From positions 372,001 through 436,000 of the forward strand of contig NZ_AP021879.1 of assembly GCF_009689005.1 (NCBI RefSeq): a DNA stretch of 64,000 nt, in the 5' to 3' direction. This stretch comes from Desulfosarcina ovata subsp. ovata (GTDB lineage Bacteria; Desulfobacterota; Desulfobacteria; Desulfobacterales; Desulfosarcinaceae). Made by a program: the position numbers and the translations under genes. The first letter of the stretch is position 1, and every line of letters begins with the position of its first letter. The notes under the pieces were generated by a model. It saw only the letters and a list, made by a program, of their open reading frames with translations, did no database searches and was not told the origin of the DNA. Shown one piece after another: positions 36,152-45,001 of this stretch.

Positions 36152-36262
36152 ATATAGCATTCAAGCCTAATGTTTTTAGGCTGCGTTATCGGTCGTCGCG
36201 GTAATCATTATACAGCTTCCTCCCTTAAGGCCTTGCCAAAAACATTATCTTGAACACTTTAG
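36152..36262 (-). repeat. Dispersed ~110-bp element, copy D (inverted)
   Basis: Opposite orientation to copies A-C. Read on the minus strand: AAGATAATGTTTTTGGCAAGGCC left arm, GGGAGGAAGCTGTATAA, CGACGACCGATAACGCAGCC, with a partly changed right arm (CATTAGGCTTG). It lies 25 nt upstream of the ahbD start and may therefore affect its promoter. Confidence 0.9.
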
Positions 36263-36694
36263 CGCTTCAGTGTCCGTTTTCACCTTGTTTATCATGCCAT
36301 GCCAGCCGGATGAAGATCTTTTTTTTGAAATGACAGCCATTTTAATAGTGGTCCGCAAATGCGATTTGTCAATGTACCTGGCGAAAAAACCGGCTTTAGG
36401 CGATTGGCGGGTATATTCTTTGACAGAAATCGCCTAACCCCATGCAACGGTGGGGGCGATACAGGACCGCCGACGGCATTGGGAGAGTTGGAAATCGGCC
36501 GTCAAAGGGTCTTGACAAAAATCGAATGGGTTGCTTTATAGTTCGGCTTGGCCAAGGGGAGGAGACCGGCGATCCGTGACTATCGATCAGACAGATCCAA
36601 AAACAAATGCTTACCGCTGGCCGCTTTAAGGCGGATGAACAAAACGGCATCTCCCAGGCGGCACAAATTACGTCAATAAAGGAAAAAAGGAACA
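36263..36694. other. hemB leader region
   Basis: Non-coding stretch between repeat copy D and hemB. Apart from the promoter candidate at 36512-36542 and the hemB ribosome-binding site, no structured RNA or gene is recognised. Confidence 0.4.
36512..36542 (+). promoter_or_regulatory. Sigma-70-like promoter candidate for hemB
   Basis: TTGACA (36512-36517), a 19-nt spacer, and TATAGT (36537-36542). The spacer is a little long. About 150 nt upstream of the hemB start. Confidence 0.45.
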
Positions 36695-37720
36695 ATGGCA
36701 TTTCCAATTCATCGTGCGCGACGGTTGCGCATGTCTCCCACGATCCGGCACATGGTTCGGGAAACGGCTCTGACCCCTCACGATTTTATTCTGCCCCTGT
36801 TTGTCGTGGGAGGTTCGGACGCGGGTACCAAAAAGCCAATCAAAAGCATGCCCGGCTGTTATCACGTGAGTCCCGATGTTGCCGCCCAGATGGCCCAGGA
36901 AGCCCATTCCGTTGGTATTCCGGGGATCATTCTGTTTGGTTTGCCGGTTCGCAAGGACCCTTACGGATCAAGAGCATGGGCGGATGACGGAGCGGTCCAG
37001 CGGGCGGCGCGTGAAATCAAGGCGGCGCAGCCGGAAATTTGCGTCATTTGCGACACCTGTCTGTGTGAATATACCGATCACGGGCATTGCGGTGTGCTGA
37101 AAGATTGTACTGTCGACAATGATGCGACTCTGGAACTTTTAGCCAAGACCGCTGTCAGTCAGGCGCGTGCCGGTGCAGATATGGTTGCCCCATCGGACAT
37201 GATGGACGGTCGCGTGGCGGCGATTCGTCGGGCTCTTGATGAAAACGGTTTCATCAATAAGCCGATCATGTCCTATGCCGCCAAATATGCGTCTTCCTTC
37301 TATGGCCCGTTCAGGGAGGCAGCTGAATGTGCGCCTAGCTTCGGGGATCGAAGAGGGTACCAGATGGACCCGGGAAATGCCCGCGAAGCCATCCGCGAAG
37401 TGGCCCTGGACATTGAGGAGGGTGCTGATATCGTAATCGTCAAACCGGCGTTGCCCTATCTTGATATCATCAAAATTACCCGCGACACGTTTTCCGTTCC
37501 GGTTGCCGGATACCAGGTTTCCGGTGAATACGCCCAGATCAAGGGTGCTGCGGCCATCGGGCTGGTTGATGAGATCAGCAATATGATGGAGAGTCTGACT
37601 TCGATCAAACGGGCCGGCGCGGACATGATCATTACCTATTTTGCCATAGACGCGGCGAAAGTGCTGGCACACCAGATGATGAATAATGGCTATTGCGGGA
37701 AGCCTGCCGAATTGGGATAG
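36695..37720 (+). CDS. hemB: Delta-aminolevulinic acid dehydratase (porphobilinogen synthase)
   Basis: 341 aa. Condenses two 5-aminolevulinates to porphobilinogen, the common early tetrapyrrole step feeding siroheme, heme and corrinoids. Zn-site cysteines C122, C124 and C132 lie in [15 protein letters not shown]. Schiff-base lysines K197 (SYAAKYAS) and K250 (VKPALPYLD) are present. AAGGAA box before the ATG. Slightly longer than average at the C-terminus. Neighbour of ahbD, as expected for a heme locus in sulfate reducers. Confidence 0.96.
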   Translation: MAFPIHRARRLRMSPTIRHMVRETALTPHDFILPLFVVGGSDAGTKKPIKSMPGCYHVSPDVAAQMAQEAHSVGIPGIILFGLPVRKDPYGSRAWADDGAVQRAAREIKAAQPEICVICDTCLCEYTDHGHCGVLKDCTVDNDATLELLAKTAVSQARAGADMVAPSDMMDGRVAAIRRALDENGFINKPIMSYAAKYASSFYGPFREAAECAPSFGDRRGYQMDPGNAREAIREVALDIEEGADIVIVKPALPYLDIIKITRDTFSVPVAGYQVSGEYAQIKGAAAIGLVDEISNMMESLTSIKRAGADMIITYFAIDAAKVLAHQMMNNGYCGKPAELG

Positions 37721-37829
37721 AAAAAACGAACCGGTCTCATCCGTTGAGCGAATGAATTTGACGGAATGTGTGGATGGGACACTCCCAATCGAATTTCCAT
37801 GATACCGTTGAGGCTGGCTGTGCCGCGCC

Positions 37830-38915
37830 TCATTTCACACGTACTCGATCCGTGCGATATCCCTTCAGGTGAAAACCACATGACTTCCGGATAACCAGTT
37901 CCGGCTGCAGGACAATTTTACTGACCAGTGGTGCGCTTTTCTTTTCAATCCGGTCAACAAGCAGATTGACACTCAGCCTTCCGATTTCAATAATCTGCTG
38001 ATTGATGGTGGTCAGTTCGATGCCCGTAATCCCGGCAACATCGATATCGTCGAAACCGACCAGGGCGATATCTTCCGGGATCCGCAGACCGGCCTTCAGG
38101 ACCGCCTCCCGTACCCCGATGGCCATCGTGTCATCCTCGGCAAAAAACGCGCTTGGCCGGTATTTCATGGCCAGGAAGTCACGCGTCGCCGCCATGGCCA
38201 ATTTTCTGGAGTAATTGCATTTTGCGATCATTTTGCCATCAGGCTCGATTCCGCAATCGAGCAGTGCCTGGCCGGCCCCAGCCGTGCGATCCACCATGGT
38301 CGATGTCCGCTCATCACCGGCAATGATTCCGATGCGGTCATGGCCTAATCGATAAAGGTGCTGGATGGCCTGGTAGGCCCCTGAAAAATTATCCACCGTA
38401 ACGGAAACAATTTGATCGTTCATGCCATTGATATGGATATGCCGGACCGCAGTTACAAATGGGAACGACTCCTCGATCAGCTGGATGACATAGGGATCGT
38501 CGTCAAGCATGGTTGTGAAGATAATACCGTCCACCCCTTTGCCCCGCAGGATTTTCAGGTGCTTGACTTTTAAATCCACATCGTCACCCACATTGCAGAG
38601 AATGACGTTATATCCACAGTCGTTTGCCGTTTCGCTGATACTTTTGGCCAGTTGCGGGTAAAACGGGTCGGCAATATTCTTCATGAAGAGGCCCAATGTG
38701 TAGCTTCTTTTGCTCCGCAGGCTTCTGGCGGTGAAGTTCGGTTCGTAGTTAAGCGTTTCCGCAAGCCGGAAGATTTTTTCGCGGGTCTTTTTACTGACGC
38801 CTGGCCGGTTGTTTAGCGCCAGGGAGACGGTCGTCGGGGTTACGCCGGCTGCCTGGGCGATGTCCTTGATGGTTGTTTTCGTTGGTTTGGATTCCTGCAT
38901 TTCAGATGCGACCAC
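37830..38915 (-). CDS. LacI-family transcriptional regulator
   Basis: 361 aa from a GTG at 38915; an ATG 15 nt downstream is an alternative, as neither has a clear ribosome-binding site. The N-terminal HTH (about residues 15-35, TIKDIAQAAGVTPTTVSLALN) and hinge (NFTARSLRSKRS) are typical, followed by a periplasmic-binding-like effector domain (about 70-350). It is divergent from the catabolic gene series at 39.3 kb. Two copies of TTAAACGTTAAA lie in the intervening region, so it probably represses itself and that series until a ligand binds. The ligand is unknown. Confidence 0.92.
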   Translation of the reverse strand: MVASEMQESKPTKTTIKDIAQAAGVTPTTVSLALNNRPGVSKKTREKIFRLAETLNYEPNFTARSLRSKRSYTLGLFMKNIADPFYPQLAKSISETANDCGYNVILCNVGDDVDLKVKHLKILRGKGVDGIIFTTMLDDDPYVIQLIEESFPFVTAVRHIHINGMNDQIVSVTVDNFSGAYQAIQHLYRLGHDRIGIIAGDERTSTMVDRTAGAGQALLDCGIEPDGKMIAKCNYSRKLAMAATRDFLAMKYRPSAFFAEDDTMAIGVREAVLKAGLRIPEDIALVGFDDIDVAGITGIELTTINQQIIEIGRLSVNLLVDRIEKKSAPLVSKIVLQPELVIRKSCGFHLKGYRTDRVRVK

Positions 38916-38922
38916 TGAAAGA

Positions 38923-38934
38923 TTAAACGTTAAA
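38923..38934. promoter_or_regulatory. LacI-type operator candidate 1
   Basis: TTAAACGTTAAA with the central CG typical of LacI-family sites, 8 nt upstream of the regulator's GTG. Suggests autoregulation. Confidence 0.6.
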
Positions 38935-39092
38935 CTCGAATTCGCAATACAATACGCGTTGACTCTCTAAAAATATTCAAATTATAGATGCGGGTCAAGC
39001 TTATTCTCGATAATTTGGCCGACATAAATGTAAAAAATCGATTTGTTGGCTACAAACAAGGAAGAATTTAAAAAAATCCATCGGATTTTGTC

Positions 39093-39119
39093 TTGACACT
39101 GTTCAGGATTGGATTTAAT
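39093..39119 (+). promoter_or_regulatory. Promoter candidate for the catabolic operon
   Basis: TTGACA at 39093-39098 and TTTAAT at 39114-39119 with a short 15-nt spacer; a 17-nt spacing to a weaker box is also possible. Operator candidate 2 starts 5 nt downstream. Confidence 0.45.
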
Positions 39120-39123
39120 TAGC

Positions 39124-39135
39124 TTAAACGTTAAA
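39124..39135. promoter_or_regulatory. LacI-type operator candidate 2
   Basis: A second exact TTAAACGTTAAA placed just after the -10 region of the rightward promoter candidate, a position from which a bound repressor would block initiation. Confidence 0.6.
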
Positions 39136-39292
39136 TATAAATCAAGGCGTTTTTTTGATCCGTTAACGCGGAAATAAAAGGAAATTGAAACAAACGATAG
39201 GAAAATGACCCAAAGAGAAATTTTTACCCTTCTTTTTTTCAGAAGCCTATGGGTGAAAGCGACCCTATTGAACTGGCGCGAGAGAAACTGCC

Positions 39293-40696
39293 ATGCGAAG
39301 CAATAATACGGTTTATCCGTATATCCCGAACTCAGCCCCCAAGACCAAGGAACGGATGATGAATGCCCTTGGGGTCACGGAAATCATGGACCTTTTTGAA
39401 GCGATTCCGGACCATCTCAAATATACGGCACCGCTGGACCTGCCGGAGCCGATTCGGGATGAGTACTCCATCCGCAGGCATCTTGAAACCCTGTTGAATC
39501 GGAATCGAAACTGCCAGGATTTTATCAACTTTTTGGGGGCCGGTTGTGCCCAGCATTTCGTTCCTGCCGTTTGCGACGAGGTTAGCGGAAGAGGAGAATT
39601 TCTCACCGCCTATGCAGCCGAGTTCTATGCCGATCATGGAAAATGGCAGGCGCTTTTCGAGTTTTGCAGTCTGCTGGCGGAGTTGCTCGATGTGGACGTG
39701 ACCAGCGGCTTTCTTTATGACGGGTTGCAGGCCGTGGCCACGTCGTTGCGGATGGCCTGCCGGATGACCGGGCGCAACGAAATTTTGATTCCGGGGACTG
39801 TTTCCAGGGATGCCCGCAGGGTGTTGGATAACTACATGGCCGGTATTCAGGGCCCTCAATTCCATATTCGCACCATAGGATTCGACAGGGAAAGCGGACA
39901 GATGGATTTGGCGGACCTCAGCGCGCGGATATCGAAAAAAACCGCCGCCGTGTTTGTCGAAAATCCATCCTATCTCGGGTTCATTGAGCCTCAGGTCGAG
40001 GCGATCGGAGAGATCGCCCGCCGTCATGGATCTGAATTTGTTGTTTCGACGGATCCGATCAGCCTGGGGGTGCTTGCACCGCCGGCCCAATATGGGGCGA
40101 CAATTACTTGCGGCGATTATCATCCGCTGGGCTTGCACATGCAATGCGGCGGTGGCCAGAGCGGTTTTATCGGCACCAGCGGTGAAATGCGGTATGTGAT
40201 GGAATACAAGGACAAGATGTATGGCCTGACTCCCACCTCCGTTGCAGGAGAACATGGGTTTGCCAACATCCTTTTTGAGCGCACCTCATTTGGTTCACGG
40301 GAAAAGGCCAGGGAATTCACCGGGACCTCCAACGCCCTGTGGGCCATTACCGCGGGCGCCTACCTGGCGCTGATGGGACCCAAAGGCATGGCCGAGGTGG
40401 GACAGACCATCATGCAGAAAGCGCAGTATGCCGCCGCCGGAATTTCCCGGATCAACGGGGTCCGCCTCGGTTTGAGCGGCCCTTTTTTCAAAGAATTCAT
40501 CGTTAATTTTGACGGTACCGGAAAGCGGGTCGCCGATATCAATCGCAAATTGCTCGACCACCAGATTTTCGGTGGCAAGGATCTCTCTTCCGAATTCGGG
40601 ATGATGGGCGAAAGTGCGCTTTTCTGTGTCACCGAGGTGATTTCACAGGCGTCGATCGATTGTCTGGTCGACGCGCTGACGGCGATCCTGGCTTAA
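39293..40696 (+). CDS. gcvPA: Glycine dehydrogenase subunit 1 (GcvPA)-like PLP protein
   Basis: 467 aa. Overall pattern of the N-terminal half of the two-subunit P-protein of the glycine cleavage system (YIPNSAPKTKERMMNALGV, FINFLGAGCAQHFVPAV, TAVFVENPSYLGFIE). The usual YTPYQPEISQGTLQ block reads YAAEFYADHGKWQ, so this is a divergent paralogue. No gcvH, gcvT or lpd lies nearby, which questions a role in normal glycine cleavage. It is the first gene of the LacI-controlled series; the ribosome-binding site is weak. Confidence 0.8.
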   Translation: MRSNNTVYPYIPNSAPKTKERMMNALGVTEIMDLFEAIPDHLKYTAPLDLPEPIRDEYSIRRHLETLLNRNRNCQDFINFLGAGCAQHFVPAVCDEVSGRGEFLTAYAAEFYADHGKWQALFEFCSLLAELLDVDVTSGFLYDGLQAVATSLRMACRMTGRNEILIPGTVSRDARRVLDNYMAGIQGPQFHIRTIGFDRESGQMDLADLSARISKKTAAVFVENPSYLGFIEPQVEAIGEIARRHGSEFVVSTDPISLGVLAPPAQYGATITCGDYHPLGLHMQCGGGQSGFIGTSGEMRYVMEYKDKMYGLTPTSVAGEHGFANILFERTSFGSREKAREFTGTSNALWAITAGAYLALMGPKGMAEVGQTIMQKAQYAAAGISRINGVRLGLSGPFFKEFIVNFDGTGKRVADINRKLLDHQIFGGKDLSSEFGMMGESALFCVTEVISQASIDCLVDALTAILA

Positions 40697-40758
40697 GACG
40701 GTTAGAAGCAATTATGGAACCGGTCAACCATTGTTCAGCAGATAGGAGTACGAACAAC

Positions 40759-42342
40759 ATGCAAGTCGGACACAAGAGACGGCTGCGAGATTTCCACCAA
40801 GCGCGTTGGGATGAGGAACTTATTTTTGAGCTCAGCGTCCCCGGGGAGCGCGGCGTCCTTGTGCCTGAGGCCGAAGAGAAGATCCGGAGGGTTGCAGGCG
40901 ATGGAATCTCAACGATTCCGGCCCACTTGAGACGCAAGACACCGCCGGCCCTGCCCGAAGTCAATCAGCCGCGAATCGTGAGGCACTATACCCGCTTATC
41001 CCAGGAGACACTGGGCGTGGACGTGACACCGGATATCAGCCTGGCGACCTGTACAATGAAGTACAGCCCCAAAGTTCAGGAGCACGTGGTGTCGCGCCAT
41101 CCCGGAATCACCCAGGTTCATCCCCTGCAGGATGAAGATACGCTACAGGGCATCCTGGAAATATACTACCAGCTGGAGCAGTTTCTGAAGGCGATTTCCG
41201 GGATGGACCATTTCTCTTTTCAGCCCGGGGGCGGCGCCCAGGCAATCTTTACCAATGCGTCGGTCATGCGGGCCTACCATGCCTCACGGGGAGAGTCTCA
41301 GCGTGACGAGGTGATTACAACCATTTTTTCTCATCCGGCCAACCCGGCCGCTGCGGCAACCGCCGGGTACAAGGTTGTGACATTGATGCCGGACGAACGG
41401 GGGCTGCCCAGTCTGGAAGCGATGCGGGCCGCTTTGTCCGAACGGACAGCCGGGTTTTTGATCACCAACCCGGAAGACACCGGGATCTACAATTTCAATA
41501 TCGATAAATATGTCCAGGCCGCCCACGATGCCGGCGCCCTGTGTGCCTACGACCAGGCCAATGCCAACGCTGTTCTGGGCATTGCCAGGGCCAGGGAATG
41601 CGGGTTCGATTTGTGCCACTTCAACCTGCACAAGACATTTTCAGCTCCCCATGGCTGTATGGGACCGGCACTGGGGGCGGCCGGCGTGACCGAAGCGTTG
41701 GAGAAGTTCCTGCCGGTGCCCAGGGTAACTTACGATGGGAAGACATATCACCTGGACGATGACCGGCCCCACAGCATCGGCCGGGTACGGTCGTTTATCG
41801 GGAACGTGCCGGTGGCGCTCAAGGCCTACGCCTGGATCAGGCAACTGGGGGGAGAGGGGCTGCGCGAGGTCGCCAGATGTTCGGTCCTGAACAGCAACTA
41901 CCTTGAAAAGGAAGTTCGCCGGATTCCGGGCGTGACGGTTCACTATGCGGAAGGCCGGCGACGTCTGGAGCAGGTCCGGTTCAGTTGGGAGACGCTCAAG
42001 GAAGAGACCGGTGTGGGCACGGAAGACATCAAACGCCGGATCGCCGATTTCGGTCTGCAGCATTACTGGACCAGTCATCACCCATGGGTGGTTCCGGAAC
42101 CGTTTACGCTGGAGCCCTGTGAATCCTATTCAAAAGCCGATATTGACGAGTATGCGGCGGTTCTCGCGAAAATTGCCCAAGAGGCTTACAACGACCCCGA
42201 ATTTGTGAAAAATGCCCCCTATCGTTCAACCGTGCACAAGATTCCGGACCAGTACATCGACGAGGCGGATCGTATCGCCATTACCTGGCGACAATACCTG
42301 AAAAAGGGACTGAACCGGGTGCCGCATGAAGGCGACGAATAA
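40759..42342 (+). CDS. gcvPB: Glycine dehydrogenase subunit 2 (GcvPB)-like PLP protein
   Basis: 527 aa from the ATG at 40759 (AGGAG box 10 nt before; longer forms run back into gcvPA). It carries the PLP lysine (K292) in FNLHKTFSAPHG. The glycine-rich segment after it, GGGGPG-x-GP in classical GcvPB, reads GCMGPALGAAG, and the C-terminus ends in IAITWRQYLKKG. These changes mark a divergent paralogue, possibly with another amino-acid or amine substrate. It presumably forms a heterotetramer with the preceding GcvPA-like protein. Confidence 0.8.
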   Translation: MQVGHKRRLRDFHQARWDEELIFELSVPGERGVLVPEAEEKIRRVAGDGISTIPAHLRRKTPPALPEVNQPRIVRHYTRLSQETLGVDVTPDISLATCTMKYSPKVQEHVVSRHPGITQVHPLQDEDTLQGILEIYYQLEQFLKAISGMDHFSFQPGGGAQAIFTNASVMRAYHASRGESQRDEVITTIFSHPANPAAAATAGYKVVTLMPDERGLPSLEAMRAALSERTAGFLITNPEDTGIYNFNIDKYVQAAHDAGALCAYDQANANAVLGIARARECGFDLCHFNLHKTFSAPHGCMGPALGAAGVTEALEKFLPVPRVTYDGKTYHLDDDRPHSIGRVRSFIGNVPVALKAYAWIRQLGGEGLREVARCSVLNSNYLEKEVRRIPGVTVHYAEGRRRLEQVRFSWETLKEETGVGTEDIKRRIADFGLQHYWTSHHPWVVPEPFTLEPCESYSKADIDEYAAVLAKIAQEAYNDPEFVKNAPYRSTVHKIPDQYIDEADRIAITWRQYLKKGLNRVPHEGDE

Positions 42343-42401
42343 TCGCAATGCCTCTGCACACGACATTGAAACGGCCCGGGTATGGGGAAAGCCGTGAACG
42401 C

Positions 42402-43553
42402 ATGCGCAAATTGGGTGTTATCGTAAATCCGATTGCCGGGATGGGCGGTCGGGTCGGGCTGAAAGGCAGTGATGGCGAAGAGACGTTGCGTCGTGCCCGG
42501 GCACGCGGTGCGCGGCCGGATGCTTCACGCCGGGCAACGCAGGCCTTGAAAGCCATCGGTTCTCTCAAAACGACGATCCGGGTGATCGCCTGCGCCGGTG
42601 AAATGGGCGCCGATGCATGCCATGATGCAGGCATCCCGGCGACCGTCACCGGCACGATACAGGCAGGCCGGACAAGGGCCGCCGATACGCAGGCCGCAGC
42701 CCGGCAGATGCTGTCAATGGGCGTCGATCTGCTCATGTTTGCCGGTGGCGATGGTACTGCCCGCGATATCTGCAAGGCGGTCGGGGAACGGGTACCGGTG
42801 ATCGGGGTGCCGGCAGGCGTCAAGATTCATTCCGGCGTATTTGCCGTAACGCCCAGAAGTGCCGGCTACGTGGCAGGGGAATTCCTGGAAAAACCGGCAA
42901 TGGGGTGCCGCAGTGCCGAAGTGATGGATATAGACGAAGACGCGTTCCGGTTGGGCCGGGTGGTGGCCAAGCTATACGGGACCCTTTGCGTGCCGCAATC
43001 CGGAGTTCATATCCAGAGCGTTAAGACCGGCGGGATTCGATCCGAAAAGGCCGTCCTGCGGCAAATATCCCAATGCGTGATTGACACCATGGACCGGTCG
43101 GACAGCTACTTCATTATCGGTCCGGGGACCACAACCCGATCCATCATGGAGATGCTGGGACTAGACAATACCCTTTTGGGTGTGGATGTCGTTCAGCATC
43201 GACGCCTGATTGCCAAAGATGTGGGGGAAGACCGCCTGGTTGAGCTGGTGAAAACAAAACCGGCAAAAATCGTGGTGACGATGATCGGCGGGCAGGGGCA
43301 TCTCTTCGGGCGTGGAAATCAGCAGATCAGCCCGGCAGTCATCCGCACGGTGGGCAAGCAAAATATCATCATCGTCGGCACCCCGGAGAAACTGCTCGGC
43401 CTGAAGGGGAAACCCTTGCTGGTGGACACCGGCGATGCCGCTCTGGATCGGGAACTGGAAGGCTATGTGCGGGTGGTCACGGGAATCGACAATACTACCA
43501 TCTACCGGGTCGGCCTGGCATATGGGGAAGGAGGTGATCAACCGCTTCCGTGA
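42402..43553 (+). CDS. ATP-NAD/AcoX kinase-family protein
   Basis: 383 aa. N-terminal LGVIVNPIAGMGGRVGLKGSDG and FAGGDGTARDI (GGDGT) define the ATP-NAD kinase-like fold. The long C-terminal half with FIIGPGTTTRSIMEMLG resembles the AcoX group, encoded in catabolic clusters with unknown substrate. I start at 42402, which gives the typical family N-terminus; an ATG at 42348 would add 18 residues. It lies right after the GcvPB-like gene and before a Liv-type transporter. Whether it phosphorylates NAD or another metabolite is open. Confidence 0.78.
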   Translation: MRKLGVIVNPIAGMGGRVGLKGSDGEETLRRARARGARPDASRRATQALKAIGSLKTTIRVIACAGEMGADACHDAGIPATVTGTIQAGRTRAADTQAAARQMLSMGVDLLMFAGGDGTARDICKAVGERVPVIGVPAGVKIHSGVFAVTPRSAGYVAGEFLEKPAMGCRSAEVMDIDEDAFRLGRVVAKLYGTLCVPQSGVHIQSVKTGGIRSEKAVLRQISQCVIDTMDRSDSYFIIGPGTTTRSIMEMLGLDNTLLGVDVVQHRRLIAKDVGEDRLVELVKTKPAKIVVTMIGGQGHLFGRGNQQISPAVIRTVGKQNIIIVGTPEKLLGLKGKPLLVDTGDAALDRELEGYVRVVTGIDNTTIYRVGLAYGEGGDQPLP

Positions 43554-43678
43554 GTTTCATTTATCCGGCACGCTTGGCCGAACGGTTTCCGTCCATAAAA
43601 TGGCGAACCGCGATGGTGATAAAATCATCAAGCCATAGTTCAAAAAGATCATTCAACATCCAATGGAGGCACTTTCAA

Positions 43679-44920
43679 ATGCAAAAAGTTATGAAATTTT
43701 CGTCAACACTATTATTGGCAGCGGCAATGGTAATGGCTGCTTTCTCCATCGGTTCCGCCCAGACCGGCGAAATCAACGTCGGCATCCTGCTGCCCTTGAG
43801 CGGACCGGCCGCGCCTATCGGCGTCAATTCTCTCAACGGGCATAAGATGGCGGTTGAGGAGATCAACGCCAGCGGCGGGATACCCACCCTTGACGGTGCC
43901 ACCATCAAACTGGTCGTCGCCGATAGCGGCGGAGATCCCAAAAACGGGCTGACCCAGGCCGAACGCCTGATTACTCAGGATAACGTGGTCACCATCATGG
44001 GAGCGTTCCAGAGCAGTGTTACCTATCCGAGCACTCAGGTTGCCGAGAAGTACGAAATCCCTTACATCGTTCCCTCCTCCTATAAGCCTGAGATTACCGA
44101 AAGGGGCTTCAAGTACACCTTTCGGCTTTGCCTTACCACCGACCTTGCCGGCCGGGAACAGATCGAGTTTATTGATCGCATGGGCAAGCTGTCCGGGAAA
44201 ACGGTCAAAACCCTCGGCCTGCTGTATGAAAATTCCGACTGGGGGGTTTCCTCTGCGGCCTTGTGGAAAAAATATGCCGAGAAGTACGGGTTTGAGGTCG
44301 TCATGGACGAAGCCTATCCGGCCAACTCCGCCACCCTCGACCCGGTGGTCCGCAAGATCAAGCGCCACAAACCCGATGCCCTGCTGTTCGCCTCGTACAC
44401 CTCGGACGCCATTTTGCTGGCCAAGGGCGTCGCCCAGCAGAAAATCAACCCCATGGTATACATGGGCACTGCCGGCGGTCATGCCGATCCGGTATTCATC
44501 CAGAACGTCAAGGATGCCTCCAATTACTACTTCGACATGGCTGAAACCTCCCCGGATATTGACCTGCCCATCGCCCGTGAGACCAACGCCAAGTATAAAA
44601 AGCTCTACGGCGAGGACATGAGCGACGACTGTATCAAATGCTATACCGCCACCTATGTTTTGGCCAAGGCCATTGAGATCGCCGGAACCACGAATCCCAA
44701 GGATATCCGCCGGGTGCTGGCCAACATCAAAATGATCCCCGGGCAAAAAGGCATTATTACGCCCTATGGGGTCGAGTTCGATGAGAAGGGGCAGAATAAA
44801 CACGCCCGGGGTGTGTTTGTGCAGACCCTGAACCAGAAGCGGGTGGTGGTTTACCCCTCCGAGCTTGCCCTGCCGGGAGCCAATATCGTATGGCCGACGC
44901 CCACGTGGCAGGAGCGGTAA
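43679..44920 (+). CDS. livK: Branched-chain amino acid-type ABC substrate-binding protein
   Basis: 413 aa. Signal peptide at residues 1-27 (basic N-terminus, hydrophobic LLLAAAMVMAAFSI, likely cleavage near GSA-QT). Periplasmic-binding type I fold: INVGILLPLSGPAAPIGVNSLNGHKMAVEEINASGG is the Liv-family opening. GGAGG box 9 nt upstream. Specificity may be for amino acids, amides or other small organics. The stop codon TAA is the first part of a GGATCGGGGAT-family half-site. Confidence 0.9.
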   Translation: MQKVMKFSSTLLLAAAMVMAAFSIGSAQTGEINVGILLPLSGPAAPIGVNSLNGHKMAVEEINASGGIPTLDGATIKLVVADSGGDPKNGLTQAERLITQDNVVTIMGAFQSSVTYPSTQVAEKYEIPYIVPSSYKPEITERGFKYTFRLCLTTDLAGREQIEFIDRMGKLSGKTVKTLGLLYENSDWGVSSAALWKKYAEKYGFEVVMDEAYPANSATLDPVVRKIKRHKPDALLFASYTSDAILLAKGVAQQKINPMVYMGTAGGHADPVFIQNVKDASNYYFDMAETSPDIDLPIARETNAKYKKLYGEDMSDDCIKCYTATYVLAKAIEIAGTTNPKDIRRVLANIKMIPGQKGIITPYGVEFDEKGQNKHARGVFVQTLNQKRVVVYPSELALPGANIVWPTPTWQER

Positions 44921-44936
44921 GGATCGGGGATGAATT
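44918..44936 (+). repeat. Half-site of the GGATCGGGGAT repeat family
   Basis: TAAGGATCGGGGATGAATT, matching the left ends at 16173 and 48497. Overlaps the stop codon of the binding-protein gene. Confidence 0.65.
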
Positions 44937-44943
44937 GCCATAA

Positions 44944-44981
44944 AAGGGGCCCGGCCCGCCGGGTTTAAGGCCCGGCCCCTT
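44944..44981 (+). terminator. Strong GC hairpin between livK and livH
   Basis: AAGGGGCCCGGCC pairs with GGCCCGGCCCCTT (12 of 13). No T-run follows, so it may act as an mRNA stabiliser or partial attenuator that keeps binding protein in excess over permeases. Confidence 0.6.
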
Positions 44982-45001
44982 GGATGAAAGGTTGCGCTTC
45001 A

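Larger units (their letters stand above)
38916..39292. promoter_or_regulatory. Divergent promoter region of lacI-type gene and catabolic operon
   Basis: 377 nt, A+T rich. It holds the two operator-like sites (38923-38934, 39124-39135) and a promoter candidate for the rightward genes. The rest is without recognised structure. Confidence 0.6.
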
